The position numbers were made by a program, and so were the translations under genes. A stretch of DNA of 64,000 nt, taken from contig JAXLYE010000003.1 of assembly GCA_046351595.1 (NCBI GenBank), positions 744,001 to 808,000 on the forward strand, written 5' to 3'. The notes below the pieces were generated by a model, which saw only the letters and a program-made list of their open reading frames with translations, was not told where the DNA came from and did no database searches. This DNA comes from JAXLYE01 sp046351595. Its GTDB lineage: Bacteria; Myxococcota_A; Polyangia; Palsa-1104; JAEUJZ01. Below are positions 32,346 to 44,850 of the stretch, piece by piece; the stretch's first letter is position 1; the number at the start of each line of letters is the position of its first letter.

Positions 32346-35300
32346 TCAGGGCGAGGGAGCGACGAGCTCGGTCGCGCCGCGGTGGTAGTTGAGGACCCAG
32401 GGCTCGGGCACGGTCAGCGCCGGCGCGCCGTCCGTGGTCGGGATGGGCAGCACGCTGCCGTCGCTCGCGGGAGCGGCGGTGCCGGCGGCCGAGCCGACGA
32501 TGGCGGGCAGGCCCTTGTCCTCGAACGTCGGGACCAAAAGGAGGATCGCGGGCGCGTCGTCGCGCTTGCTGAGCTCGAGCAGCCCGGCGAGGAACTCGTG
32601 GAGCTGGTAGCGGGCGAGCAGGCCGGGGTGGATGAGCACCTGCGGCGCCTGGGCCTTGCGGAGCTCGGCCAGCACGCGCTCGGCGGCCTGCGCCATGAGC
32701 TGCTTGAGCGCGCCCCAGTCCGGCCCGCCCGGACCGAGGCGATCGGCCTCGTAGACGACCTGCGGATCGACCTGCTGCTCGGCCATGACCTGGGCCATGG
32801 CCGCAAGCAGCGCCCGATCGAGCGAGAGCGTGGGCACGCCGAGGCTCTGCTCGAGCTGCTCGGCCGCGGCCTCGGCCAGCTTGGTCGAGGCGAGCAGGAC
32901 GCGGTAGAGCCGGCGCTGCACGAACAGCTTCAGGCGCTGCTCGAACTCGCGTGCCTGCTGGACTTCGGGATCGCTGCTCGGGCGCAGCGGCGACTGCGAG
33001 TGCGTGGTCGGGAGGCGCTCGCCGAGGTGGCTGTACGTGGTGGTCTTTTCCGCGGCCTTTGCGCGCTGGTACGTCTGCGTGGCCGGGTCCCAGCGCAGCT
33101 GGTGCTTCTCCAAGAGAACATCGAGCGCGGGCCGGGGCGGCAGCGACTCGGCCTCGGGGTAGCGGCTCTTGACCGCGCGCACGATGTCTTCGGCCCGCAG
33201 AGGGCCGCCGGTCAGGGCGCCGGCGGTCAGGGTCAGCGCGCGCTCGGCTGGCAGGCGGCACGGGTACAGCTCGAGCCGGGCGCTCTTGGCGGCGCGCTCG
33301 CTGGCCTCGGCGGCCAGGGTCACCAGGCGGTCGGGCGGCAGGGCGGCCAGCGGGTTTGTGCCCAGGACCTCGCGCAGGCGCTCCAGCACCTCGTCGCTGG
33401 AGGGCAGGGGGTCGCGTGCGGCCAGGCGATCCGCGTTCTCGCCCAGGCGGCGAGTCAGTTCCAGGCGCTCGCGGTCCAGGGCCAGCCACGGCCGCTCGTG
33501 GACACGCCCCATGACTAGCTCGTCGCTGGGGCGAGCGAGGAAGCCGGCCAGGCGGATGAGCGCCGCGGCCTCGGCCTGGGCAGCCGCGGGCTCCGGGGTG
33601 CCGCGGTGCGGCAGGTAGGAGGGGAGGATCTCGGCCAGACGCACAATCGGGGCGACACCGCCTTGCGCCTCCAGCGCGCTGCTGATGACCTGCAGCAGGG
33701 CGGCGGTGCCGGGGTGCTCCTGCCACTTCTCGATGGCCTGCTTGAGCGAGGCGTGCACCATCTGGCGCGAGACGCCGAGCGCGTCGGCGACCTTCTGCAC
33801 CTCGGTGAGGAGCTGCCCCTTCACCGGCTCCAGCCCGAGCACGTAGCGGGCGTTCTGCAGGTAGGTCGCGCCGCGCTTCTTGGCCGGCACATGCGGCACC
33901 AGCGCCTCCAGGAAGTCCTGGATGGTGCGCGGCGTCTCGGTCGGTGAGGGCGCGCCGCGCGCCTTGAACGCGGCCTGCAGCGCCTTGATGGCGTCGGGCT
34001 TCTTGTGCAGCACGCGCTCGACGCGCTCGCGCGGGGCCTGGGCGATAAGGTACAGCGAGCCGAGCCCGGCATCGAGCAGCGCCGCCACGGCGGGCGCGGA
34101 CAGGTCCGTGATGAAGCTGACGGCCAGGTCGGGGCCCCGGTAGACCCCGGAGAAGAAGGGACGCGGCGCCTCGCGGCTCGGCGACAGGCGGGACTCGATG
34201 CGCCGCAGCAGCTCGAGCAGCTCGCTGGCGGTGCCGCGGCCGACGCCCCGGATGAGAGAGAGCTGGTTGCGCGGCAGCGCCAGGAGATCCTTGACCGTGA
34301 GCACGCCGGAGCGGTCGAGCGCGTTGAGCGCCCGCGCGGACAGCGGCAGCGACGAGACAAGCGTGCTCTCCTGGACCTGGGCGAGCGGATCGGCAGCAGG
34401 ACCCAGCGCAGGGGCGGGAGCGGGAGCTCCCTCCTGCGGGCGCCTGGCGCCCTCGGTGCGCGGCGCCTCGGCGAAGCAGGCGGTCCAGGCGGTGCGCATG
34501 CTGTGCGCGCTGGGGAAGCGGTCCTCGACCTTGCGGGCGAAGCAGCGGCGGAAGAACTCGTGCAGGCGATCGCGCGCCGCGGCATCGAAGCGCTCGGCCT
34601 CGATGACGGCCTCCTGGTCGGGGGCGGTGGCGGGCAGGTCCTCGCGGCCCCAGCGGATGCGCGTGGCGGTCAGGAGCTCATAGAGCGTCGCGGCGGCGGC
34701 GTAGCGATCGGCGGCCTCGTCCCAGGCACCGCGTGCCGGCATGAAGGGATCGCGGTAGGCAGGGGTGCCGGCCGTGACGCGGTCGGCCGAGATCGACGAC
34801 AGCGAGAAGTCGAACAGGCGCAGCCGGCGCGCCCGCTTGCTCTGGCTGCTGCCGGCGCGGATGCCGAGGTTGGAGGGCTTGATGTCGCGGTGCTGGATGC
34901 CGAGGTCCTCGAGGTGCTCCAGCGCGGACAAGAGGTTTTCGCCCCAGCGCTGCGAGAGGTCGAGGCTCTGCGGGCCCTCCCGGGCGAGGAGGTCGGCCAG
35001 CGTGTCGCCGGCGTCGTCGAGGAGCAGGCACAGGCGCTGGGTCGGGCCGAGCTGCAGCGGTTCGAGCAGGCTGACGATGAACTCGCTCTTGACCGACTCG
35101 CTCTTGAGGCGGCGGAGGATGTCGGCCTCCTCACGGAGGCGCGCCTCGTGCTCGGCGGACAGCGCGACCTTGAGCGCGAAGTGGCTGCCGCCGCGGCTGA
35201 CACGCAGCACGCGCGCGGTGGACCCGGTGCCGAGCACAGAGTCGACCACAAGCCCGTGCTCGAGCTCCTGCTTGGGCCGCGCCTCCAGCGGATCGATCTG

Positions 35301-36809
35301 CCGGCCCGGGTGCGGCGGCGGCGCGGTCATGAAGTCGACGAGCAGCCCGGTCCACTCGATGGCGCTCGACGGGCGCTCGAGCGGGCTTGGCGCCATGGCG
35401 AACGCGAGGAGCTCGTCCAGGTTGCGGAAGCGTTCGTCGCTGCCGCTGGCCGCCAGACCGAGCTGCGCCAGATCGTCGCGCACCGCGGCCAGCCGCAGCC
35501 GGCCGCCGCCCGCGCTTAGCAGCTCATCGCGCTCCTTGATCGTCCTCCCAGGGTGGCGGCCCGTCAGCACGAAGTAGGTCAAGGCTCCCAGCGAGTAGAC
35601 GTCCCCTTCCGGCGTGGCGCGGCGCGGATCCTCGATGACCTCGGGGGCGCGGTAGACCTCGGCCGCCTCAGCGTCGAAGTCGGACAGGTGGCTGGTGCCG
35701 CTGGTGACGCCGTGGCGCAGCGCCAGCTGGAAGTTGTATAGGCGCACCTCGAGCTCGCCGGTCTCCGGGTGCTTGCGGACCAGCACCGAGCCCGGGTGCA
35801 GGCCGCGGTGTATGACCTGCTTGCGGTGGCAGTACGACAGCGCATCGCCGATCTTGTCGATCAGCGCGACGCGCCGCTCCAGCGGCAGCTCAGGGTGCCG
35901 GCGGATGTACGTGCCCAGGGTCTCGACGTCTTCCCAGTGATCGAAGACCAGGCACGGGCTGCCAAGCTCGGTCTCGGGGAAGTAGCCCTGGACGTGAAGG
36001 ATGGAGCCGTGCTCGCCCACCGCGGTCAGGAGTCGCGCCTCGTGCTCGGCAGCGCGGGCGAGCTGCTCGCGCCGCTCGCGCGAGGTCGCCTGCGGGACCA
36101 GGTAGGCGCGCACTCGGCGGCGCAGCTCCGAGACGTTGGTGCCGGAGGCGAGCCAGTCCTGGTAGCCCGGCCCCTCCTCGAGGATGTCCTTGAGGAAGAA
36201 GCCGCCGACGACGCGTCGCGCCTTGGCCGGCGCCACACCGATCGCCTTGAGCGCCTCCTGGATCTTGCGGGCTTCGGCCGGCTCGATGGGGCGCTGGATG
36301 CGAGAAGGATCGGCGCCGCGGTATCGTCCCTCGCATACGGCGGCGACGATCTCGTCGCGCTTGCACACGTGCAGGCTGGCGATGGCGTCCAGCCGCTGGA
36401 TGTCGGCCTGCGGGCTCGAGAGGAAGATCAGGTGCTGCACCCAGGGCACGCGCCCGCTCATCCGATCGCGCAGGAGGCTCGCCAGCACACGCGCCTTCTG
36501 GTTGGCGAGGCGCGAGGGGTTTGCATAGAACGACTTCTTGTGGCTGCTGTGCTCGACCTCCCAGTCGTTGGCGTCGCCGGTGATGCGACCGGAGTAGCTC
36601 TTGATCTCGATCAGGTACAGCGCGTGGCGGCCGAGCACCAGAGCGTCCAGGTCGTAGCGGCGTCCGCCCGGATCCACGAGGTCGACCAGCCCCCACATCC
36701 GGTAGGGCTCGCCGCCGGGCAGGTTCTTCTGGATGAACTCGATGGCCTCCTGCTCGTACGGGTACGCCGAGCTGCCGCACATCACCACGCGTTCGGCGGG
36801 CAGGGCCAT
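32346..36809 (-). CDS. pglW: BREX type 2 serine/threonine kinase PglW with NERD domain
   Basis: A 1487-residue multidomain protein. Residues 15-130 form a NERD nuclease-related domain (D55, and E68/K70 in IEIKSY). A first kinase-like domain at about 245-500 has HRG at 334-336 instead of HRD and no DFG (LYNF instead), so it looks like a pseudokinase. A second kinase domain at about 520-790 is complete: LGTGSTARV, K547, HRDIKPSN at 640-647 and DFS at 667-669. Then come a helix-hairpin-helix segment (SLIRGVGRGTASELL) and a long helical C-terminus. ATG at 36809 shares one base with the preceding stop (TGATG). PglW is the hallmark kinase of BREX type 2 and probably signals by phosphorylating its partners. 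Confidence 0.92.
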   Translation of the reverse strand: MALPAERVVMCGSSAYPYEQEAIEFIQKNLPGGEPYRMWGLVDLVDPGGRRYDLDALVLGRHALYLIEIKSYSGRITGDANDWEVEHSSHKKSFYANPSRLANQKARVLASLLRDRMSGRVPWVQHLIFLSSPQADIQRLDAIASLHVCKRDEIVAAVCEGRYRGADPSRIQRPIEPAEARKIQEALKAIGVAPAKARRVVGGFFLKDILEEGPGYQDWLASGTNVSELRRRVRAYLVPQATSRERREQLARAAEHEARLLTAVGEHGSILHVQGYFPETELGSPCLVFDHWEDVETLGTYIRRHPELPLERRVALIDKIGDALSYCHRKQVIHRGLHPGSVLVRKHPETGELEVRLYNFQLALRHGVTSGTSHLSDFDAEAAEVYRAPEVIEDPRRATPEGDVYSLGALTYFVLTGRHPGRTIKERDELLSAGGGRLRLAAVRDDLAQLGLAASGSDERFRNLDELLAFAMAPSPLERPSSAIEWTGLLVDFMTAPPPHPGRQIDPLEARPKQELEHGLVVDSVLGTGSTARVLRVSRGGSHFALKVALSAEHEARLREEADILRRLKSESVKSEFIVSLLEPLQLGPTQRLCLLLDDAGDTLADLLAREGPQSLDLSQRWGENLLSALEHLEDLGIQHRDIKPSNLGIRAGSSQSKRARRLRLFDFSLSSISADRVTAGTPAYRDPFMPARGAWDEAADRYAAAATLYELLTATRIRWGREDLPATAPDQEAVIEAERFDAAARDRLHEFFRRCFARKVEDRFPSAHSMRTAWTACFAEAPRTEGARRPQEGAPAPAPALGPAADPLAQVQESTLVSSLPLSARALNALDRSGVLTVKDLLALPRNQLSLIRGVGRGTASELLELLRRIESRLSPSREAPRPFFSGVYRGPDLAVSFITDLSAPAVAALLDAGLGSLYLIAQAPRERVERVLHKKPDAIKALQAAFKARGAPSPTETPRTIQDFLEALVPHVPAKKRGATYLQNARYVLGLEPVKGQLLTEVQKVADALGVSRQMVHASLKQAIEKWQEHPGTAALLQVISSALEAQGGVAPIVRLAEILPSYLPHRGTPEPAAAQAEAAALIRLAGFLARPSDELVMGRVHERPWLALDRERLELTRRLGENADRLAARDPLPSSDEVLERLREVLGTNPLAALPPDRLVTLAAEASERAAKSARLELYPCRLPAERALTLTAGALTGGPLRAEDIVRAVKSRYPEAESLPPRPALDVLLEKHQLRWDPATQTYQRAKAAEKTTTYSHLGERLPTTHSQSPLRPSSDPEVQQAREFEQRLKLFVQRRLYRVLLASTKLAEAAAEQLEQSLGVPTLSLDRALLAAMAQVMAEQQVDPQVVYEADRLGPGGPDWGALKQLMAQAAERVLAELRKAQAPQVLIHPGLLARYQLHEFLAGLLELSKRDDAPAILLLVPTFEDKGLPAIVGSAAGTAAPASDGSVLPIPTTDGAPALTVPEPWVLNYHRGATELVAPSP

Positions 36810-37576
36810 CAGCGTCCTCGCAGAGCAGACAGCCGCTCGACCGCCGCGCGCTCGGCCTCGGTGGCATCGGCCGTCACGACGGTGAGATCCACCTGTGTGA
36901 TGCTGCGCTCGCGCAGGACCGCCAGCGGATCGGGGGCGCTCAGCAGGTCCGCCGGGTTCATCAGCCGCGGCGTCTGCGTCCGGCGCGTCCAAAGGATGGC
37001 AAGGCCAAGCAGCTGGCGCACGCCGGGAGACTCGGTCACCACCGTAACCTGATCCGCGAGATCAAAACCTCCTCGGGAGGATAGCGAGCGCGCAAGAGCA
37101 ACCACCGCGCCCGCCCCCGCCGCTACCACCCGCGAGGCGGGCTGCAGCGCATCCAGCGCCTCTGGGTCGATCCCGTCCGTGGACACATCCATCTGCCAGA
37201 TCGCGGCTGTAGTATCCAGCAGCGCGGACATCGAGGCGGGCACGGCATGCTGCGTCGCCGTCCGCAGCAGCTCGGTCGCCAGCGCCTCGTCGGCGCCGCG
37301 GAACTCCCGGCCGAACGGCTCATCGGCAGGCAGCCCGGGCAGCTCGAACAGGAGGCGCGGGGCAAACGCTGCCGGCTGCGTCCCGGCTGCGTCCCGCAGG
37401 AGCAGCTCGAGCCGATCCGCGGCCAGCAGCTCGCCGTGGAGGGCGCGCCAGCGTGCGTCCGCTTCGGGGCCGAAGCGCCGTGCTGAGCGCTCGCCCGCCT
37501 CCAGCGTCCTCAGCCCGAGCAGGGCGCCTCGGTAGAACCGCTCGATGTCCTTTGCCTCTATCTTTTCTGCGTCCAT
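36809..37576 (-). CDS. Unknown protein, first gene of the BREX operon
   Basis: A 255-residue protein without recognisable motifs. It begins MDAEKIEAKDIERFYRGALL and is mostly helical in its first half; a hydrophobic stretch VVAAGAGAVVALARSL lies near residue 155, and VTVVTESPGVRQLLGLAILW follows. The C-terminal LTVVTADATEAERAAVERL resembles a Rossmann-like edge, but no nucleotide loop is seen. Its stop overlaps the pglW start by one base, so it is certainly part of the BREX transcript and is probably dosage-coupled to PglW. It is not one of the six standard type 2 genes as I know them and may be a subtype-specific accessory. Confidence 0.7.
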   Translation of the reverse strand: MDAEKIEAKDIERFYRGALLGLRTLEAGERSARRFGPEADARWRALHGELLAADRLELLLRDAAGTQPAAFAPRLLFELPGLPADEPFGREFRGADEALATELLRTATQHAVPASMSALLDTTAAIWQMDVSTDGIDPEALDALQPASRVVAAGAGAVVALARSLSSRGGFDLADQVTVVTESPGVRQLLGLAILWTRRTQTPRLMNPADLLSAPDPLAVLRERSITQVDLTVVTADATEAERAAVERLSALRGR

Positions 37577-37950
37577 GGGGTCCTCGCCCGCGGCGAGCGC
37601 GGCAGAGCATAGCCAGTTCGCGGCGAACCGAGCGACGCTTTGTGCAACCTGCGGAGGATAGGCGTAGAAAAGACCTGTTCAGGCGCTCAGACGGTCAATG
37701 CATTAGGCCTCGTCGGTTCCCTCTAGGGCCTGGGCATGTTGCATCCGTCCGGTACCGGGCTGACGATGTCGGCATTAGCGCGCGGCGGCGCCATCCTTCA
37801 CTGCAGGGCCTACTGCATCGAGGTCACTGACAGACCCGGAAGTACTACGGGATCACCGCCGAGCTCCAGGGGCAGCGAAAGAGCGTTCCCCAGCGAATCC
37901 CCTTGATTTGCAAGCCGTTGCATCGCCTTGGGGAATGATTTTCGGTCGTC
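37577..37950. promoter_or_regulatory. Intergenic region with presumed BREX promoter and island edge
   Basis: No gene is seen in these 374 bp. On the minus strand a TATGCT hexamer (37606-37611) lies 30 bp before the first BREX start, and an inverted repeat GTTCGCGGCGAAC (37616-37628) sits just upstream of it, as an operator would. No good -35 box accompanies it. Toward 37950 the sequence ends at the broken start of a Ser/Thr kinase gene, so this stretch probably contains the left junction of the inserted island. Confidence 0.35.
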
Positions 37951-38629
37951 CTCGACGGGGGAGTGATTATGTTCGAGATGCTCACCGGCGCCCGCCCGTA
38001 CTCGGCCAGCACGGCGTACGAGTGGATCATGCTGCACATGGAGGCGACGCCGCCGAACCTGCCGCAGGGCGTGAGCCCGCAGCTCGCGCGTGTGGCGCGG
38101 CGCATGCTTTCGCGACAGCCCGAGCTGCGGCAGCAGACCATGCGCGAGGTGATCCAGGACCTGCGCACCGCGGCGCGCGGCGTCAAGAACATCGCCGCGT
38201 TCTCGACGGAGGGGACGCAGCTCACGGGGAGCGCCGGGCTGACCACGGACGTGCGGCCCGCGCCCAGCCAGGCGGCGCCGCCGCCGTCCGCGCCGCCGAG
38301 CTACCAGCCGCCGCCCAGCACCCCGGCGCCGAGCTACCCGAGCCCCGCGCCGCAGTACGCGCAGCAGGCCCCGAGCTACGCGGCGGGCAACGCCATGGTC
38401 CCCGCGCCCGCGTACACGCCGACGCCGTACCAGGCTCCCTATCAGGCGCCGTATCAGGCTCCCTATCAGGCGCCGCCATACCAGCCCGGCCCGACGAACC
38501 CGGGCGCCACCAGCCGCTTCCGCCGCTTCCTCGAGTTCTCGTTCGGCGCGCTGATCGTGGCCGTGTACCTCTACTTCAACTGGGGCGAGACCATGGCCTT
38601 CTTCCAGCGCTTTTTGGAGTCGCTCAAGT

Positions 38630-38643
<14 letters not shown>
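37951..38643 (+). pseudogene. C-terminal remnant of a serine/threonine protein kinase
   Basis: The readable part begins inside kinase subdomain IX (GVIMFEMLTGARPY) and continues through LARVARRMLSRQPELRQQT, the last helices of a PknB-type kinase. All of the ATP-binding and catalytic lobes are missing, and an in-frame stop lies at 37936 just upstream. After the kinase there is a long proline/alanine/tyrosine linker with four tandem PYQA repeats (12-bp DNA units) and a C-terminal membrane helix (SFGALIVAVYLYF). It looks like a kinase gene cut by the adjoining island. GTG at 37963 could give a 226-residue product but not a kinase. Confidence 0.75.
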
Positions 38644-41881
<3,238 letters not shown>

Positions 41882-41890
41882 CGAGTCCTC

Positions 41891-43447
41891 CTACGGCCCG
41901 TGGTGTCCGGAGTGGTCGGCGTGATTGTCCTGCGCGGGCGTCGGCGCGGGCGGCGCAGCGGGCTCCGGCCCCTCTTGCGCGCGCCGGATCGCCGACTGCA
42001 GCCGCGACTCCGAGTCGACCAGGAACAGGGCGCCGAGCGCCACGCGCTCGCCCTCGGCGAGGCCGCCCTTGATCTCGTACAGGCCGTCGGCGCGGTCGCC
42101 GGTCTGCACCTCGCGCGGCTGCAGCGCACCGTCGGGCCGTATGACGAACACCAGCTTGCGCGTCCCGGTCTCGAGCACCGCGTCGTCCGGCACCACCAGC
42201 GCGCTGCGCGGCGACAGCGCGAACGTCACAGTCGCCAGCTGCTCGGCCTTGAGCTCGTTGTTGTGGTTGTCGACCTCGAGGCGGACGCGGATGGTGCGGG
42301 TCGCCGGATCGACGGCCGGGTAGATGTACGTGACGCGGCCCTGCCAGCTCCGCTCGGGCCAGTACGGCACCGTGATGCGCGCGGTCAGCCCGACGCGCAG
42401 GCGCGGCAGCTCGTACTCGTAGACGTCGGCCAGCACCCACAGCCGCGACAGATCCACCAGATCGAACAGCGAGTCCTCGGGCCGCACGCGCATGCCGTGC
42501 ACCGCGGTCTTCTGCACGATGACGCCGGAGCTCGGCGCGTACAGCTTCAGCGTCTGGCTCGGCCGGCCGCTGCGCTCAAGCTGCGCGATGTCGCCGGGGC
42601 TGATGTTCCACAAGAGCAGCTTCTGCCGCGCCGCGTCCAATAGATCCACGCCGCGCCCGTCGAGCTGCAGCCCCGGGCGCGGGCCGCGCAGCGCGATCAG
42701 GTACTCCTGCTCGGCGGCCATGAGGTCCGGGCTGTAGAGCGACACCAGCGGCTCGCCCTTGCGCACCGACTTGCCGGTGAAGTCCGCGAACACGTGCTCG
42801 ACGTAGGCCTCGTAGCGCGTGTGGATGTGGTGGACGCGCGTCTCGTCGTAGGTGAAGCGGCCGGCCGCGCGCAGCGTGCCGGCGAAGGTCTGCCGCTGCA
42901 CCGGCGCGGTCTTTATGCCGAGCAGCCGCTGCTCCTTCTCGCCGAGCGGCACCGTCGCCATGCCGGCGGGCGCCGCGGGCTCGGGCGTCGTGCTGGCGGG
43001 CGGGCCGCCGCTGGCCTGCGCGGGCACCGGGCTCGCCGCTTCCGGGATCGGCACCAGCTTCATGTTGCAGATGGGGCAGTCGCCGGGATGGTCCGAGACG
43101 ATCTGCGGGTGCATGGGGCAGCGGTAGCGCGGCGCTGCGGGCCGGCTCGGCGCGGTCGCGGCCTGACCCGTCGCGGCCTGACCCGTCGCGGGCGTCGCCT
43201 CAGAGCGCGGGATCGGCACCAGCTTCATGTTGCAGATGGGGCAGTCGCCGGGCTGGTCCGAGACGATCTGCGGGTGCATGGGGCAGCGGTAGCGCGTCGC
43301 CGGGGCCGCACCCGACGGGGTCCCGGCCGCGCCGCTGTCCGCGTGCCCGGCCGGCGTGCTCGGAGCGGAGCGGCTGCACGCAGCGACGAGCACGGCGCAC
43401 AAGAGCAGCCCCCACGCCGCGCGCGCGGGCTTGTGGGTCCAGGTCAT
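41891..43447 (-). CDS. cusB: CusB-type membrane fusion protein with two heavy-metal-binding domains
   Basis: A 518-residue periplasmic adaptor. The N-terminus is a lipoprotein signal with lipobox LVAAC (C24). Two heavy-metal-binding domains follow, at 53-79 and 108-134, each with YRCPMHP and CPICNMKLVPI. The adaptor core (QTFAGTLRAAGRFTYDE, the lipoyl/barrel region and the SARSALVVP strand) comes next and ends in a histidine-rich tail (DNHADHSGHHGP). It links the RND pump to the outer-membrane channel and probably loads metal. Its start overlaps the cusC stop (ATGA). The two metal domains come from a nearly exact internal DNA duplication. Confidence 0.88.
   Translation of the reverse strand: MTWTHKPARAAWGLLLCAVLVAACSRSAPSTPAGHADSGAAGTPSGAAPATRYRCPMHPQIVSDQPGDCPICNMKLVPIPRSEATPATGQAATGQAATAPSRPAAPRYRCPMHPQIVSDHPGDCPICNMKLVPIPEAASPVPAQASGGPPASTTPEPAAPAGMATVPLGEKEQRLLGIKTAPVQRQTFAGTLRAAGRFTYDETRVHHIHTRYEAYVEHVFADFTGKSVRKGEPLVSLYSPDLMAAEQEYLIALRGPRPGLQLDGRGVDLLDAARQKLLLWNISPGDIAQLERSGRPSQTLKLYAPSSGVIVQKTAVHGMRVRPEDSLFDLVDLSRLWVLADVYEYELPRLRVGLTARITVPYWPERSWQGRVTYIYPAVDPATRTIRVRLEVDNHNNELKAEQLATVTFALSPRSALVVPDDAVLETGTRKLVFVIRPDGALQPREVQTGDRADGLYEIKGGLAEGERVALGALFLVDSESRLQSAIRRAQEGPEPAAPPAPTPAQDNHADHSGHHGP
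43044..43296 (-). repeat. 88-bp direct duplication inside cusB
   Basis: The segments 43044-43131 and 43209-43296 are almost identical; the only difference I find is GGGATGG against GGGCTGG. Each encodes one heavy-metal-binding domain. The offset of 165 bp equals 55 codons, so the frame is preserved. Such high nucleotide identity means a recent duplication or gene conversion. Confidence 0.8.
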
Positions 43448-44766
43448 GGCCGCCCCCCTTCCGGCAGCGGCTCGCCGACGGCGGCTTCGAGCTCCGCCAG
43501 GCGCTGCCCGTACTCGGTGAGGTAGCGCGCGTGGTCGAGCTGGTGCTGCACCAGCGCGCGCGCGGCATCGAGCAGCAGCACCAGCGGCACGCGCCCGTTC
43601 TGGTAGCCGGCCTGCGCCGCGCGCACGGCCCGCTCCGCGGTCGGCACCAGCGTCTGCTCGTGCAGGCGGATGTGGCGCTCGGCGCTCTCGGTGCGCAGCA
43701 GCGCCTGGCGGAGCTCGCCGCGCAGCCGCGCCTCGGTCTCGGCGAGCGCGGCGCGCTGCCCGCTGACCCGCGCCGCGGCCTCGCGCACGGCCGCGCCCCG
43801 GCCCAGAAGCGAGAGCGAGGGCAGCGAGGTCTGCACCCCGACGGTGAACGTGCCATCACCGCCGCCGCGCAGCATCGCCATGTAGCCGGCCCACAGCGCC
43901 AGGTCGGGCGCCCGCTCGAGGCGCGCCGCGTGCTCGCGCGCCTGCGCCTGCAAAAGACCTGCGCGCGCGCCGCGCAGCACCGGGTGCACCGCCAGCGCCC
44001 GCTCGGTCAGCTGCGCCAGCGCCGGCAGCGGCCGCACCTCGGGCAGCGTCACCGGCGTGCCCAGCGGCTGCTCCGGCGGCCGCGCCAGCAGCGTGTTCAG
44101 CGCCGCCACCGTGACGTCGCGCTGCTGCTCGACGTCGAGCACCAGGTTGTCGAGGCTGGCCGCGTCCTCCTGCGCCTTGAGCAGCTCGGCCAGCTCGGCC
44201 CGCCCGACGCGGTAGCGGATCTCGGCCGCCGCGACGATGCCCGCCAGCAGCCGCTGCTGCGTCGCCAGCGCGGCGAGCGAGCGCACCGAGAAGAGGTAGT
44301 CGTAGTAGCCGCGGGTCGCAGCCAGGCGCAGGTCGCGCGCGGTCAGCGCCGCCTCGGCGCGCGCCCGCGCGAGCTCGGGCTCGAGCGCGGCGGCGCGGGC
44401 GCGCAGCTTGCCCGGCCAGGGCAGGGGCTGGCGCAGCGTGATCATCAGCGGCACGTGCGCGACGCTCGTCGGCACCTGCCACAGCTCGAGCATCAGCATC
44501 GGATCCTCGAGGGTGCGGGCCTGGGCAGGGCGCTCGGCGGCGGCGCGCGCCTCGGCCTCGACCCGCCGCAGCGCCGGGCTGGTGGCCTCGAGCTCGGCCA
44601 AGAGCTGGGCGAGCGTCAGCTGTGCGGAGAGGGGCTGCATCGGTGCCGGCGCGGCGGCGGCCGGCGGCGGGGGCGGCGCGGCGGCGCACGGGGCCGCGCC
44701 TGGGGCGAGCCCAAGACCCAAGACGAGCAGCGCGAGCGGGCCGCGCCGCATAAGAGACGGAGACAT
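43444..44766 (-). CDS. cusC: CusC/TolC-type outer-membrane efflux protein
   Basis: A 440-residue outer-membrane factor. A signal peptide (RRGPLALLVLGLGLAPGAAPCAAA) precedes two repeats of long alpha-helical hairpins rich in alanine, arginine and leucine, with LEATSPALRRVEAEARAA and LRLAATRGYYDYLF typical of the family. It forms the trimeric exit duct for the CusBA pump. ATG at 44766 is chosen for its GGAGG site five bases upstream; an in-frame start 36 bases earlier has none. The stop overlaps the cusB start. It is the first large gene of the efflux operon. Confidence 0.82.
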   Translation of the reverse strand: MSPSLMRRGPLALLVLGLGLAPGAAPCAAAPPPPPAAAAPAPMQPLSAQLTLAQLLAELEATSPALRRVEAEARAAAERPAQARTLEDPMLMLELWQVPTSVAHVPLMITLRQPLPWPGKLRARAAALEPELARARAEAALTARDLRLAATRGYYDYLFSVRSLAALATQQRLLAGIVAAAEIRYRVGRAELAELLKAQEDAASLDNLVLDVEQQRDVTVAALNTLLARPPEQPLGTPVTLPEVRPLPALAQLTERALAVHPVLRGARAGLLQAQAREHAARLERAPDLALWAGYMAMLRGGGDGTFTVGVQTSLPSLSLLGRGAAVREAAARVSGQRAALAETEARLRGELRQALLRTESAERHIRLHEQTLVPTAERAVRAAQAGYQNGRVPLVLLLDAARALVQHQLDHARYLTEYGQRLAELEAAVGEPLPEGGRP

Positions 44767-44850
44767 CCGGACCTCCAGCCACGTCCGCAACAGCGGACGC
44801 ATGTCTGCAATAACGAACGAGTGACTGCTCGAGCAGACTCGGGCGGGAGC

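Noticed and set aside
32287..33726. A 480-codon upstream extension of pglX
   Set aside because: It is a shadow frame inside pglW; the normal PglX N-terminus begins at 32286.
36810..36992. Upstream extension of pglW
   Set aside because: The ATG at 36809 overlaps the preceding stop and begins the NERD domain normally; the extension lies inside the previous gene.
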